Origin: Paracoccaceae bacterium
GTDB taxonomy: Bacteria > Pseudomonadota > Alphaproteobacteria > Rhodobacterales > Rhodobacteraceae
Assembly: GCA_026707935.1 (NCBI GenBank)
Contig: JAPOVX010000239.1
Span: 1 to 41,032 of the forward strand
Direction: 5' to 3'
DNA length: 41,032 bases
The notes beneath the pieces were generated by a model that saw only the letters and a list, made by a program, of their open reading frames with translations, was not told where the DNA came from and did not search any database. Every line of letters starts with the position of its first letter. The first letter of the stretch is position 1. A program made the translations under genes and the position numbers. Of this stretch, positions 18,076 through 27,336 are shown in pieces.

Positions 18076-18431
18076 GGTGCGACCTTTGCTGGGTATTGCC
18101 AGGTGAAATACAGTGGCGGGGCGGTGCAGACAAGTCGCCGGTGGCGCTGGCCGGCTCACCGTTTGGCCGTCATCTTGCCTTCGAATCCGTCGAAACCCGT
18201 TCAACGCGACCTGCCACTGCCCGTTGACCGACCCCCCGGCGCCGCGTTGCCCGGGCGAGGCCTGCGCTTGGCGCCCTTACTGGGCTGGTACTGCCATCGA
18301 ACCAGTCCGGGAACACGCACACGTCTCGGCTTCGACGTACGTGACAGGCGGCGTTTTGCAATGGACCCGTTCCCGGCCAGACGGCCCCGGAAAGACCTGC
18401 ATCGTCACCTGCACATCGTGAACCGCGGAAG
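18076..18431. other. intergenic region between ABC permease and NDUFA9-like genes
   Basis: The 356 bases have no recognisable gene on either strand. It should contain the end of the ABC transporter transcript and the promoter of the NDUFA9-like gene, but no distinct hairpin or promoter pair stood out. Confidence 0.35.
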
Positions 18432-19340
18432 TCAGGTCCCGCTGTTCGTGGTTGGATCCAGAACATCGCGCAGCCAGTCGCCGATGATGCTCATGGACAA
18501 TGTCGTGAAGAATATTGCGCATCCCGGCACGCCGGCAATCCACCACGCGTTCAGGAGATAGTCCCGCCCGTAACTCAGCAGGTTGCCGAGAGACGTGTTG
18601 GGGGGCTGGATTCCGACACCCAGGAAACTCATGGATGTTTCCAGGATGACGGTTTCGGGAAAGTTGATGGAAACCTGGACGACCAGTGCGGCCAGGATGT
18701 TCGGCAGGATGTGCCTCAGGTAGACGCGCAAGGTGCCTGCGCCGAGGAGCCGGATCGCTGCCGCGTAGCCATGATTGACTGCCGACAGTGTCATGCCGCG
18801 GCAAATTCTCGCGTAACGTTCCCATCCCTGGAATCCGACAAGCAGGATAAAGAGCAGCATGTTGCCGGTGCCCATGACGGCGATCACCGACAGCGCGATA
18901 ATGACGAATGGCATGGAGGCCTGGAAGTCGACAAGGACCATGATGATGTCGTCCACCCATCCTCGGAACCTCGCCGCAACGAACCCTATGCAACTTCCCA
19001 CCACCGCACCGAAGAAGGTTCCGAACACTGCCACCAGCATCGTGAGCTGGATGGACGAAAACAGCCTGCTGAGAAGGTCCCGTCCGAGGTGGTCGGTTCC
19101 AAGGAGATGAAAATCCCCGGACGGCCCGGTGGCGCCAGGAGGAAGCAGGCGGGACAGAAGGGCTGTCTGCTGGTAGTCATAGGGCATGATCCAGCGAGCC
19201 GTCACGGCAATGAACAGGATCATCGCCAGCCACAGTATCGCCAGCTTGACGATGGTTGGTGACGCAATGAAATACGCAATCGCCGCCTGCGCCGCCGAGC
19301 GGCGTTCGAATGGGTCACGGGTGGCAGCGAAATCCATCAT
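18432..19340 (-). CDS. peptide-type ABC transporter permease (DppC/OppC family)
   Basis: The 302-residue inner-membrane permease belongs to the dipeptide/oligopeptide/nickel importer class. It has an N-terminal helix (KLAILWLAMILFIAVTARWI), the motif LLGTDHLGRDLLSRLFSSIQ shared by DppC proteins, and five further membrane helices. The EAA coupling region is AAIRLLGAGTLRVYLRHILP, which contacts the ATPase. The C-terminal ETSMSFLGVGIQPP is also family-typical. Its start overlaps the stop of the DppB-type permease gene by four bases. It is the last gene of the minus-strand transporter operon; the matching binding protein is encoded divergently at 23543. Confidence 0.93.
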   Translation of the reverse strand: MMDFAATRDPFERRSAAQAAIAYFIASPTIVKLAILWLAMILFIAVTARWIMPYDYQQTALLSRLLPPGATGPSGDFHLLGTDHLGRDLLSRLFSSIQLTMLVAVFGTFFGAVVGSCIGFVAARFRGWVDDIIMVLVDFQASMPFVIIALSVIAVMGTGNMLLFILLVGFQGWERYARICRGMTLSAVNHGYAAAIRLLGAGTLRVYLRHILPNILAALVVQVSINFPETVILETSMSFLGVGIQPPNTSLGNLLSYGRDYLLNAWWIAGVPGCAIFFTTLSMSIIGDWLRDVLDPTTNSGT

Positions 19341-20260
19341 TGCTCTCCCGTTCCGGACGCGTATCGCCTGCGCGGATCGATCACCAGGTACAGGAGATCC
19401 ACGGCGAGATTGGCAAACACCATGGAAGCTGCCGTCATCATGACAACAGTCTGCACCACTGCCAGTTCACGCGCTGTAACTGCATCGATCAGCAAGCGCC
19501 CGATGCCGGGCCACGCGAAGACGGTTTCGGTGACGATCGAGCCACCGATCAGGGTCCCGACCATGAATCCCATGACGGTGATCGTGGGAATGGCGGCGTT
19601 GGGAAGCGCCACGGTCCAGATTATCGCACGCTCGGTCATGCCTCGCGCACGGCACGCCCGGATAAAGGGTGCGTTCAATACCTCGAGCATGGATGAACGC
19701 ACGAATCGCGCAATGACGGCCGCACCGGCGGTGCCGAGCGTGATGACCGGCATGATGAGGTTGTACCAGCGGTCGCTGCCGAACGCCGGCAGCAGCCGGA
19801 ACGTTACCGACAGCAGGAAGATCAGCAGAATCCCGAGAAAGAAGTTCGGCAAACTGAACCCGGTGACCGAAATGGTCATGATGCCCCGGTCGATCGCGGT
19901 GCCGCGGTTGACGGCCGCAAATATGCCCAGCGGGAATCCGGCGATCACGATGAACGCAAACGCCGTCAGCGTGAGTTTCAGGGTCGCCGGAATGCGTTCG
20001 GCGACGATCTCGAGCGCCGGCCTGCCGTCACGGTAGGCGTTTCCGAAATCTCCCTGGAACAGGTTGACCCAGTATTCGAGGTACTGGACCCCGAGGGGCC
20101 GGTCCAAGCCCCACTGCTTGCGAAGCTCGTCCAATATGGCCGGGTCGGTATCGTCCGGCATCATGGCCGACACGGGATCGCCCGTAAGCCGGAGCACGAA
20201 AAACACGAACGTCACGACAAGAAACAGTGTAAAGAGCGTGCGAAGCAGCTTTCGGATCAC
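19337..20260 (-). CDS. peptide-type ABC transporter permease (DppB/OppB family)
   Basis: The 307-residue permease partners with the DppC-type one. It begins IRKLLRTLFTLFLVVTFVFF and has LRLTGDPVSAMMPDDTDPAI and LDELRKQWGLDRPLGVQYL, the DppB-specific N-terminal periplasmic segment. Six hydrophobic helices are seen. The EAA loop is RACRARGMTERAIIWTVALP. The C-terminal GGSIVTETVFAWPGIGRLLI and AVTARELAVVQTVVM are family marks. Four-base overlaps exist at both ends, with the ATPase gene before and the DppC-type gene after, so the four proteins are produced in a coupled set. Confidence 0.94.
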   Translation of the reverse strand: MIRKLLRTLFTLFLVVTFVFFVLRLTGDPVSAMMPDDTDPAILDELRKQWGLDRPLGVQYLEYWVNLFQGDFGNAYRDGRPALEIVAERIPATLKLTLTAFAFIVIAGFPLGIFAAVNRGTAIDRGIMTISVTGFSLPNFFLGILLIFLLSVTFRLLPAFGSDRWYNLIMPVITLGTAGAAVIARFVRSSMLEVLNAPFIRACRARGMTERAIIWTVALPNAAIPTITVMGFMVGTLIGGSIVTETVFAWPGIGRLLIDAVTARELAVVQTVVMMTAASMVFANLAVDLLYLVIDPRRRYASGTGEQ

Positions 20261-22125
20261 GAACCCGGTCTTTTCATGGTCTCCGGGAAACGGGGAGCCG
20301 TTGCCTCGACATCCGGCATCGATGCCAGCAACTGCACGGTATAGGGGTGCTGCGGTGCCTCGAACATGGCTGCGGATTCGCCGAGTTCGACGAGCTGGCC
20401 GGACCGCATGACAGCGACATGGCTGCAGAGCGAGCGCGCAAGTCTCAAGTCGTGGGTGATGAATACGATGGACAGGTTGTGCGTCCTGTGCAGCTCGCGC
20501 AAGAGTTCGATGATCCGGGCCTGGACCGACACGTCCAGCGACGCCGTGGCCTCGTCACAGACCAGCACCTTCGGCCGGAGAGCCAATGCGCGTGCAATCA
20601 CCGCGCGCTGGCACTGGCCGCCGCTGATTTCGTGGGGATATCGCGTCGCGAGGTCCGGGCTGAGCCCGACGGCCTCAAGGAGTTCGCGTTGCCGGTCACG
20701 GCGCTCATGCCTGGTACCGATTCCGTGGATCTCGAGCGGTTCCTCGATCTGGCTGCCGATCGTGGCCCTGGGATCGAGAGACAGGTAGGGATTCTGCGGC
20801 ACGAGCTGCACGGAACGTGCGAAAGCGACGTGATCGGCGGTGCCGAGAACAGGTACCGGCCTGCCATCGAACACCGCCGTTCCTGCGCTGGCGGGCTCGA
20901 TTCCCAGCATGAGCTTGCCGATTGTGGACTTGCCGCTCCCACTTTCGCCTATGACGGCCAGGCTGTCGCCTTCCCTGAGCGACAGGGTGATGCCGGAAAC
21001 GGCCCGAAACATGCCGCGACGCGTGGCATAGTCGCAGGCCGCGTCATTCAAAACCAGAAGGGCGTCAGGGACTGCTACGTCCGCAGGACGGGAATGCGAC
21101 GGTTGTTCCGCGCGTTCGGTCTGGGCGAGATCGCCGGCCAGCGGAAAGAAACAGGCGACGGAACCGCTGCCGTCGCCTTGTTCGCCCGGGGGCAGCTGCA
21201 GCCTGCACTTTTTCTCTGCCCTGTGGCACCGGGGCGCGAATGCACAGCCCGGGGGCCTTCTGCCAGGTGCCGGCACCTGGCCTTCGATACCTTCGGGGAT
21301 GTGGCCGGAGAGGGTCGGCATCGAGTCGATCAGCCCCAGGGTATAGGGATGGCGCGGCGCATGCATGATCCGGTCCACGGAACCGGATTCCACGATTCTG
21401 CCCGCGTACATGACAGCGACCGTGTCACACACTTCCTTCACGACGCCGAGGTCATGGGTTACGAACACGACGCCCATCTTGGTCTCGTCCCGCAGAGACT
21501 TGATCAGGCCGAGGATCTGGGACTGCACCGTAACATCGAGCGCCGTGGTTGGTTCGTCGGCAAAGAGCAGCGCGGGACGCCCCGCCAATGCCAGGGCAAT
21601 CATGACCCTCTGGTTCTGGCCCCCGGACAACTGGAACGGGTAGGAATGGAAGCGTTCTTCCGGGTCCGGCATTTCGACCCGCCTGAGAAGATCCAGCGCG
21701 ATCTCCTGCGCCTCACCGCGGGAGACGTTTCGCAACCGCGCAACGGTTTCAGACAGCTGCTTGCCGATCCGCTGGATCGGATTGAGCGAGGCACCGGCGT
21801 CCTGGAAGATCATTGCGGCTTCCCGGCCGCGCACCGAGCTTAGCTGGCCTGCACTTGCCCGGTCGGTGATCCGCGTCCGCGCCAGGCGGATTTCGCCTTC
21901 CGTCCGCCAGCCGGAGCCCAGGAGCCCGAGAGCCGCGAGGCAGGTCACTGTCTTTCCGCTGCCGCTTTCGCCCACCAGGCCGAGGATCTCGCCCGGCCTG
22001 ACGCACAGCGACACGTCCTCGACAACGGCGAATTTCCGGGTCCCGCCGTTCACGCTGACCGTGAGGCCGGAAATTTCCAGGGGCGTTGCCCTGTCGGCCT
22101 TCCTCTGCTCGGCGGGACCTTTCAT
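20257..22125 (-). CDS. peptide-type ABC transporter, fused tandem ATPase (DppD-DppF)
   Basis: The 622-residue protein carries two ATP-binding cassettes in one chain, each of which is a separate protein (DppD, DppF) in E. coli. The first has Walker A GESGSGKT (residues 52-59), SGGQNQRVMIALALAGRP and LLFADEPTTALDV, and an oligopeptide-type C-terminal CAFAPRCHRAEKKC segment with cysteines. The second has Walker A GESGSGKST near residue 390, HEISGGQCQRAVIARAL and VLVCDEATASLDV. ATG 22125 is preceded by GGAGAACAGG on the minus strand; an in-frame start at 22230 lacks this and would overlap the regulator gene. It follows the GntR-type gene by 34 bases. Both cassettes look catalytically complete. 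Confidence 0.93.
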   Translation of the reverse strand: MKGPAEQRKADRATPLEISGLTVSVNGGTRKFAVVEDVSLCVRPGEILGLVGESGSGKTVTCLAALGLLGSGWRTEGEIRLARTRITDRASAGQLSSVRGREAAMIFQDAGASLNPIQRIGKQLSETVARLRNVSRGEAQEIALDLLRRVEMPDPEERFHSYPFQLSGGQNQRVMIALALAGRPALLFADEPTTALDVTVQSQILGLIKSLRDETKMGVVFVTHDLGVVKEVCDTVAVMYAGRIVESGSVDRIMHAPRHPYTLGLIDSMPTLSGHIPEGIEGQVPAPGRRPPGCAFAPRCHRAEKKCRLQLPPGEQGDGSGSVACFFPLAGDLAQTERAEQPSHSRPADVAVPDALLVLNDAACDYATRRGMFRAVSGITLSLREGDSLAVIGESGSGKSTIGKLMLGIEPASAGTAVFDGRPVPVLGTADHVAFARSVQLVPQNPYLSLDPRATIGSQIEEPLEIHGIGTRHERRDRQRELLEAVGLSPDLATRYPHEISGGQCQRAVIARALALRPKVLVCDEATASLDVSVQARIIELLRELHRTHNLSIVFITHDLRLARSLCSHVAVMRSGQLVELGESAAMFEAPQHPYTVQLLASMPDVEATAPRFPETMKRPGS

Positions 22126-22159
22126 CCTGTTCTCCGTTACCGTCGACGGACACTGGTCT

Positions 22160-23287
22160 TCATTGGGCGTCGGACACGGCGCGCCGGATCCCGCCATCCC
22201 CTTTGATGCGAACCGTGGAGAATCCGGCAAAGAGGCTTGGATTGTCCAGCACCTGGACCGGCGGTTCGTTCGGGTTCGACAACCGCCAGTTGATCATTGA
22301 CACGAGGCCCTGGACGACATGTTCTGTCGTGCGCCCGACTGCGGTAAAGCGTGCATCCGCCGGGAATGACTCGGTGTCCACGCGCAGGCTCACGACGCTG
22401 ACGGACGACGGGATCTCGAACCCGGCGGATCGGAAGCCTTCCTTGATCGATGCGGGTTCAAAGCGGCCGGACACGATGAATCCGGTGGGCAACCCGGAGA
22501 CATTGGCCAGATCCTTCTGCAAGGCCTCGCTGATTTCCGAAGCGAGGATTCCGTCATCCGGGTCGGCGACCGCCCGCACGATCAGTGACTCCGCGTTCCC
22601 CGGCAGCGAGGCATGGTTTTGCAGGAAATGGTTTTCGATTTCCGCGTAGCCCGCAGCGGCATCCAGCCTCTCGGTGAGAAGACCGATTCTCGCATGCCCG
22701 AGCTCTCTCAGGGAATGCAGAGCCAGGGCCATGCTCTTGGCCCTGTTCCGGACGAATACATCGACGTCGAGGCGCTCGAGTTCGCGACCTTCCACGATCA
22801 TGTGTCTCGCCTTGGATTTCAGCATCGCAATGACCTCGACCGGGAGGATAGAGCGCCTCGGCTGGAGCACGCACACATCGTAGCGCCCGTCGCCAAGCAC
22901 GTCCCCGAGTTCGATCGCATCGCTGTAGCTGACGGTTATGGCCCTGCAGCCGGCCTGCAGGAGTTCGGTCTGGAGGGAATGGGCCACCCTGTAGCCCCGC
23001 AGGCTCGGCGTCGAATGGCTCACGATCAGGATCCGCGCCGCGCGCGACCGTCCGACAATACTCGACCGGGCGATGTCGCCTCCGGTCACGAAGGAACCAC
23101 GCCCGACGAAGCTCTGTATCAACCCTTCCTCCTTGAGGACCTCGAAGGCCCGCTGGACCGCGAAGACGCTGACATCATGCCGGCTGGCGATATCGCGCAT
23201 GGTCGGTACGCGGCTGCCGGCCTCCAGCGTCGTGAACTCGGCACGCAACTGGTCCACCAAAACTGTACTGCCTGAAATGTCGTTCAT
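22160..23287 (-). CDS. GntR-type transcriptional regulator with LacI-like sensor domain
   Basis: The 375-residue protein has a winged helix-turn-helix of the GntR type at the N-terminus: VPTMRDIASRHDVSVFAVQR and AFEVLKEEGLIQSFVGRGSF. A periplasmic-binding-like sensor domain of the LacI/GalR kind follows (RAARILIVSHSTPSLRGYRV, LRELGHARIGLLTERLDAA, PTGFIVSGRFEPASIKEGFR, SVVSLRVDTESFP). It probably binds the transporter's substrate or a derivative and controls the divergent transporter genes. ATG 23287 has AGGGAG eight bases upstream; an in-frame ATG at 23365 sits in the promoter zone and has no ribosome site. It is the first gene of the minus-strand operon. Confidence 0.85.
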   Translation of the reverse strand: MNDISGSTVLVDQLRAEFTTLEAGSRVPTMRDIASRHDVSVFAVQRAFEVLKEEGLIQSFVGRGSFVTGGDIARSSIVGRSRAARILIVSHSTPSLRGYRVAHSLQTELLQAGCRAITVSYSDAIELGDVLGDGRYDVCVLQPRRSILPVEVIAMLKSKARHMIVEGRELERLDVDVFVRNRAKSMALALHSLRELGHARIGLLTERLDAAAGYAEIENHFLQNHASLPGNAESLIVRAVADPDDGILASEISEALQKDLANVSGLPTGFIVSGRFEPASIKEGFRSAGFEIPSSVSVVSLRVDTESFPADARFTAVGRTTEHVVQGLVSMINWRLSNPNEPPVQVLDNPSLFAGFSTVRIKGDGGIRRAVSDAQ

Positions 23288-23350
23288 CGGCGCGCTCCCT
23301 GATTCGGCATCATGCCGGAGCCGACCTGCATAGTCAAACATTTTATAATG

Positions 23351-23379
23351 ATTGTAATGCACCATTCATTTCGGGCCAA
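23351..23379 (-). promoter_or_regulatory. promoter for the GntR-ABC operon with possible operator
   Basis: On the minus strand TTGGCC (plus 23374-23379) and TACAAT (plus 23351-23356) stand 17 bases apart, a good sigma-70 match. The 9-mer ATTGTAATG (plus 23351-23359) covers the -10 box and recurs at 23463-23471 over the divergent promoter. Confidence 0.5.
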
Positions 23380-23462
23380 ATTTTGTTTAATAATCTGTAA
23401 AAACTTGTTTTTTATCGATACTCCACGCGACTGACCGGCTTTGCAATCGCACGATCATTTAT

Positions 23463-23492
23463 ATTGTAATGTATTGTATTGTCCGTTAGAAT
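23463..23492 (+). promoter_or_regulatory. promoter for the peptide-type binding protein gene with possible operator
   Basis: TTGTAA (23465-23470) and TAGAAT (23487-23492) are 16 bases apart, a good sigma-70 match 50 bases before the start at 23543. ATTGTAATG (23463-23471) overlaps the -35 box, and imperfect copies (ATTGTATTG) continue to about 23480. The repeat is shared with the divergent promoter. Confidence 0.5.
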
Positions 23493-23542
23493 GGGCCCGA
23501 ATCGAATCGAACATGTTGCTCGACCGACGGGAGGAGACGGAA

Positions 23543-25078
23543 ATGCTGACAATTGCCAGGAGAGAACTCCTTAAGGGTGCCGGCGCCATCGCGGGTCTGA
23601 CGATGCTGCCGCATGCAATCGGCGCCCAGGAGAGGCGCGACGTCGTCGTCGGAGTGCAGCGGTTGCCGGAGAACATCAGCCCGGGCCGGGACACGGCCGA
23701 CTATACGGTCCCGATCTCGTACAACGTGTTCGACAAGCTGATCGAGGCCGACTTTCATAACCAGATGCAGCTTGGCCCGGGACTTGCGACCTCCTGGGAA
23801 ATCGAGGGTTTTCGGGAAATCGTCTTCACGCTCAGGGAGGGCGTCAGGTTTCACAACGGCGACGAATTGACGGCGGAAGACGTCGCGTTCACGTTCTCGA
23901 AGGAACGTCGCGAGGGGGACGGACCGGTACGCCTGGCTCAGTTCTTTTCGAACGTCTCGGAAGCAAACGTGCTTGACGACAGAACGGTGCAGATCGTGAT
24001 GACGGGCGTCGACCCGATCATTGAGCAGCGCTTCGCGATGTGGAGCAGCGAGATCGTCAACAAGCGCGCATACCTGGATGCCCCAAGCTATGGCGAATGG
24101 GCACTGATGCCGGTCGGCACCGGGCCGTTCCGGGTGGCCGATCTCAACACCGACCGGTTTGTTCTGGAGGCGTTCGACGAATACTGGGGTGGATCGCCCA
24201 ACGTGCAGTCGCTCACGTTCGTGGAAGTTCCCGAAGTCGCCGGCAGGATCGCCGGCCTCGCTTCGGGGGATTTCGATGTCATCACTGTCGTCCCGGTCGA
24301 CCAGATATCGACGATCGACAACTACGAAGACATCGAGGTCGTCGGCGGTCCCGGGGCAAAACTCAGGATCCTCATCTTCAACCAGGGCGACTTTGCCCAT
24401 CCGATGATGAAAAACGTGCACTTTCGGCGCGCATTGAGCCTTGCGGTCGACCGCCAGTTGCTGGTGGATGCACTGTTGGCCGGACGCGCCAGCGTCCCGA
24501 ACGGACTTCAGCTGCCGAGTTTCGGTGAAGTCTACGATGCGGATTACCCCGTGCCGGCATATGATCCGGAGCGGGCAAGGGAGGAACTTGCCAAATCCGG
24601 CTACAAGGGCGAGGCCATCGATTATCCGCTGTTGCCAAACGTCATCGATACGGAGGTGGCGGTTGCCGAAGTTCTGCGCGAAATGTGGAAGGCAGTCGGC
24701 ATCAACGTCGATCTTCAGATCCGGGAGAACTGGAAGCAGATCACACGCGGCCATCATTCGATCAGGAACATGTCCGCCACCATGGTCTGGCAGGATCCGG
24801 CAACGATTCTCTGGCGCCTGTTCAAACCTTCGGTCATGGAAGGCCGCGGCTGGGGCTGGGTGAACGACACGTTCAACGCCAACGGGATCATCCTGGAAAA
24901 CGAGCCTGACAAGTCGGCCCGCCGGGACGCATTCAGAGCAATGATGACGGAATGGGAAACGGCCGATCCCATGGGGATCGTGCTGTTCCAGGAAGTCTGG
25001 CTCTACGGCAAGAAGAAGGATCTCGACTGGCAGCCCTACGTTTTGCCGTACATGGATTTCGGACCCAACAACGTGTGA
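23543..25078 (+). CDS. peptide-type ABC transporter substrate-binding protein (SBP_bac_5 family)
   Basis: The 511-residue periplasmic protein binds the substrate for the ABC importer encoded divergently. It starts MLTIARRELLKGAGAIAGLT with a twin-arginine-like motif (RRELLK), so export may be by Tat, ending near HAIGAQ. The SBP_bac_5 pattern is clear: PENISPGRDTAD, YNVFDKLIEADF, LATSWEIEGFREIVFTLREG, VRFHNGDELTAEDVAFTFSK, PVGTGPFRVADL and VHFRRALSLAVDRQLLVDAL. ATG 23543 has GGGAGGAG eight bases upstream; the frame opens further upstream but runs into the promoter. Substrate type (peptide, opine, glycoside or metal chelate) cannot be told from sequence. Confidence 0.9.
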   Translation: MLTIARRELLKGAGAIAGLTMLPHAIGAQERRDVVVGVQRLPENISPGRDTADYTVPISYNVFDKLIEADFHNQMQLGPGLATSWEIEGFREIVFTLREGVRFHNGDELTAEDVAFTFSKERREGDGPVRLAQFFSNVSEANVLDDRTVQIVMTGVDPIIEQRFAMWSSEIVNKRAYLDAPSYGEWALMPVGTGPFRVADLNTDRFVLEAFDEYWGGSPNVQSLTFVEVPEVAGRIAGLASGDFDVITVVPVDQISTIDNYEDIEVVGGPGAKLRILIFNQGDFAHPMMKNVHFRRALSLAVDRQLLVDALLAGRASVPNGLQLPSFGEVYDADYPVPAYDPERAREELAKSGYKGEAIDYPLLPNVIDTEVAVAEVLREMWKAVGINVDLQIRENWKQITRGHHSIRNMSATMVWQDPATILWRLFKPSVMEGRGWGWVNDTFNANGIILENEPDKSARRDAFRAMMTEWETADPMGIVLFQEVWLYGKKKDLDWQPYVLPYMDFGPNNV

Positions 25079-25631
25079 GACGTGCTCCGGGCCATATTAC
25101 GAATGCCGACACCCAACCGTTCATCCCGCTACGCGCCTGCAAGGCGGTCCGGGCACTGCGCAAACCCGTTCGAGGGCAAACCACGACGACCACGGGACCG
25201 TGCAGCCAGGCAGGGACGTCACCTGACCCCATCACGTGAAATGGTGTCGACAATCCGGATGGCGCTGAACAGGAAAGACCCCGGTCCCTGGATCCGACGG
25301 GAAGTCCGATCAAGACAGTGCCGCGTGTGGTCATGGACCATGCTGCATCATCCGTTCGCTAATATGGGCGCAGTCCGGTGATTGCAGGCTGGTTTCAACC
25401 GATCGGGACTCGTTCGCACGGATTTCGGTTTACCACATCGATTGACGCACGTGTTCGGTCCCCAAATGCGCACGGCACCGGGTCCGCGGCCCGGTCGTAA
25501 TGCCTCTCGGTAATACCTGTCGGTTGTCTTGAAGGTTTTGAGGTGCTAGCGATTCCGGATATCATGCAACGGGTGGTCCAGGACCAGAGATCCGCCTGCA
25601 ATGACGTGCAATGAGAAGAAGGAGGTTTCCA
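25079..25631. other. intergenic region upstream of the TRAP operon
   Basis: These 553 bases carry no recognisable gene. The best promoter candidate for the TRAP genes is TTGAGG (25538-25543) with TATCAT (25560-25565), 16 bases apart and about 65 bases before the dctP start. No regulator gene flanks the TRAP operon. Confidence 0.3.
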
Positions 25632-26651
25632 ATGAGTCCATTCAAGAAACTGTCCGGTGTCCGGACTGCGGTTTTCACTGCGGCCGCCCTTGCCATCGCG
25701 GGGGAAGCGGGCGCTGTCGAATGGAACGTTTCGCTCTGGGGCAAACGCAGGGCGTTTACCGAACATGTCGAGAAACTTGCCGAACTGGTAGCCGAAAGAA
25801 CCGGCGGCGCGTTCACGATGAATATTTCTTATGGCGGGCTGTCCAAGAACCGCGAGAACCTCGACGGAATATCCGTCGGCGCGTTCGAAATGGCTCAGTT
25901 CTGCGCGGGCTACCACGGCGACAAGAACCCGACCATCACGGTTCTCGAGTTGCCGTTTCTCGGTGTCATGAACCTGGAGGAAGAAGTTGCAGTCAGCAAT
26001 GCTGTCTATGCGCATCCGGCGACGGTCGCAGATCTTGCCAGATGGAACGCGAGGCTGCTGATGACATCGCCGATGCCGCAGTACAATATCGTCGGGACCG
26101 GGGACCCAAGGGACGAACTCGACGAATTCAAGGGAATGCGGGTGCGGGCGACCGGCGGGCTCGGCAAGGCTTTCGAAGCGGTTGGCGCGGTTCCGACATC
26201 GGTAACCGCGACCGAGGCGCAGCAGGCACTTGAAACCGGTGTCGTCGATACGGTTGCTTTTGCCCAGCACGCCCATCTGTCGTTCCAGACGATCGATCTC
26301 GCGGACTGGTGGACCGAAAACCTTAATCCGGGTACGGTCAATTGCCCCGTTGTCGTCAACATCGATTCCTACGAGGCGCTCAGCGACGAACACCGCGCTG
26401 CCCTTGACGGCTCCATTGACGAGGCGATCGCCCATTATCTCGCCAACTACGGTGAACTGTTGGCAAAATGGGAAGAAATCCTCGCCGAAAAGAATGTCCA
26501 AAAGGTGACGATCAGCGACAGCGAACTGGAACGGTTCCGTGAGGTCGCCGGCCCGGTCCGCGATGCATGGATCGAAGCGATGTCGGCCCAGGGCCTTCCG
26601 GCGCGGGAACTCTACGACCTGGTTCAGTCGACCCTGCAGGAAATGCGTTGA
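25632..26651 (+). CDS. TRAP transporter substrate-binding protein (DctP family)
   Basis: The 339-residue periplasmic protein delivers an organic acid or related solute to the DctQM membrane complex. The signal peptide is MSPFKKLSGVRTAVFTAAAL followed by AIAGEAGAVEW. The binding-protein pattern includes LAELVAERTGGAFTMNISYG, GAFEMAQFCAGYHGDKNP, and GMRVRATGGLGKAFEAVGAV, whose arginine is the position that usually pairs with the substrate carboxylate. VTATEAQQALETGVVDTVAF is the other conserved block. ATG 25632 follows AGGAGGTTTCC, a near-ideal ribosome site. A strong hairpin separates it from dctQ. The substrate is not predictable from sequence alone. Confidence 0.92.
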   Translation: MSPFKKLSGVRTAVFTAAALAIAGEAGAVEWNVSLWGKRRAFTEHVEKLAELVAERTGGAFTMNISYGGLSKNRENLDGISVGAFEMAQFCAGYHGDKNPTITVLELPFLGVMNLEEEVAVSNAVYAHPATVADLARWNARLLMTSPMPQYNIVGTGDPRDELDEFKGMRVRATGGLGKAFEAVGAVPTSVTATEAQQALETGVVDTVAFAQHAHLSFQTIDLADWWTENLNPGTVNCPVVVNIDSYEALSDEHRAALDGSIDEAIAHYLANYGELLAKWEEILAEKNVQKVTISDSELERFREVAGPVRDAWIEAMSAQGLPARELYDLVQSTLQEMR

Positions 26652-26658
26652 CGCGCGC

Positions 26659-26688
26659 GGCGGAACGCGCCGGAGTGTGCGTTCCGCC
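26659..26688 (+). promoter_or_regulatory. hairpin between dctP and dctQ
   Basis: GGCGGAACGC (26659-26668) and GCGTTCCGCC (26679-26688) form a perfect 10-bp stem with a ten-base loop, in the 55-base gap between the binding-protein gene and dctQ. There is no T-run. Such hairpins commonly protect the 3' end of the binding-protein message, so that the binding protein is made in excess over the membrane parts. Confidence 0.6.
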
Positions 26689-26706
26689 AGCACAGAGACC
26701 AGTCAC

Positions 26707-27336
26707 ATGGCAATTTCAGCCGTTCCGGTTGACGACACGAGGCTGTCGCGGATCGACCGTTGGGCCCTCAAGACCGAATCCACCCTAAATCTTGCCAGCG
26801 GGATCGTCATCTTTGCCCTTGTCTGTCTTGCGGCAACCAATGTCCTCGGTCGAAAACTCCTGAACCTGCCGGTCCCGGGATTCATCGACTGGGTCGAGCA
26901 GTTCATGGCGTTCTTCGTCTTCGCCGGCCTTGCATTCTGCCAGCGCGAAGGCGGCCACATTCGCATGGAAATCGCGATTGGCCGCATGCGGGGACGTTCA
27001 CTGTGGATCGTCGAATTCCTGTCGATCCTGTTCATGATCCTGCTGACCACGGTCCTGGTTTACGGGACATGGTCTCACTTTCTCCGCAGTTTCGATTTCG
27101 CGTCTCCGAACTGGAGCCGGGACAGTTCGATCGATCTCGGACTGCCGCTTTGGCCGGCCAAGCTGATCGTTCCTGTTGCCATGTCCATGCTGTGGGCGCG
27201 GCTTGCACTCCAGCTTTGGGGGTTCGGCCGCGCGATTCGCCTCAATCCGGAGGCTCCGGTGGCGGTGCCGCGGATACAGGATGCCGCCTCACAGGCAGCC
27301 CACGAGGCCGGTACGGTCACGGGCGCCGATGGCTGA
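26707..27336 (+). CDS. TRAP transporter small permease (DctQ family)
   Basis: The 209-residue membrane protein is the small subunit of the TRAP complex. Four hydrophobic helices are visible: LNLASGIVIFALVCLAATNV, VEQFMAFFVFAGLAFCQREG, WIVEFLSILFMILLTTVLVY and KLIVPVAMSMLWARLALQLW. The second is followed by HIRMEIAIGRM, matching the DctQ HIxVD-type motif. The C-terminal 30 residues are polar. ATG 26707 matches the family start although its ribosome site is weak, which fits coupling to the upstream message. The stop overlaps the dctM start by eight bases. Confidence 0.88.
   Translation: MAISAVPVDDTRLSRIDRWALKTESTLNLASGIVIFALVCLAATNVLGRKLLNLPVPGFIDWVEQFMAFFVFAGLAFCQREGGHIRMEIAIGRMRGRSLWIVEFLSILFMILLTTVLVYGTWSHFLRSFDFASPNWSRDSSIDLGLPLWPAKLIVPVAMSMLWARLALQLWGFGRAIRLNPEAPVAVPRIQDAASQAAHEAGTVTGADG

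Noticed and set aside
23288-23365. Longer start for the GntR-type regulator at 23365
   Set aside because: It would place the promoter boxes inside the coding region and has no ribosome site; ATG 23287 has AGGGAG at the right distance.
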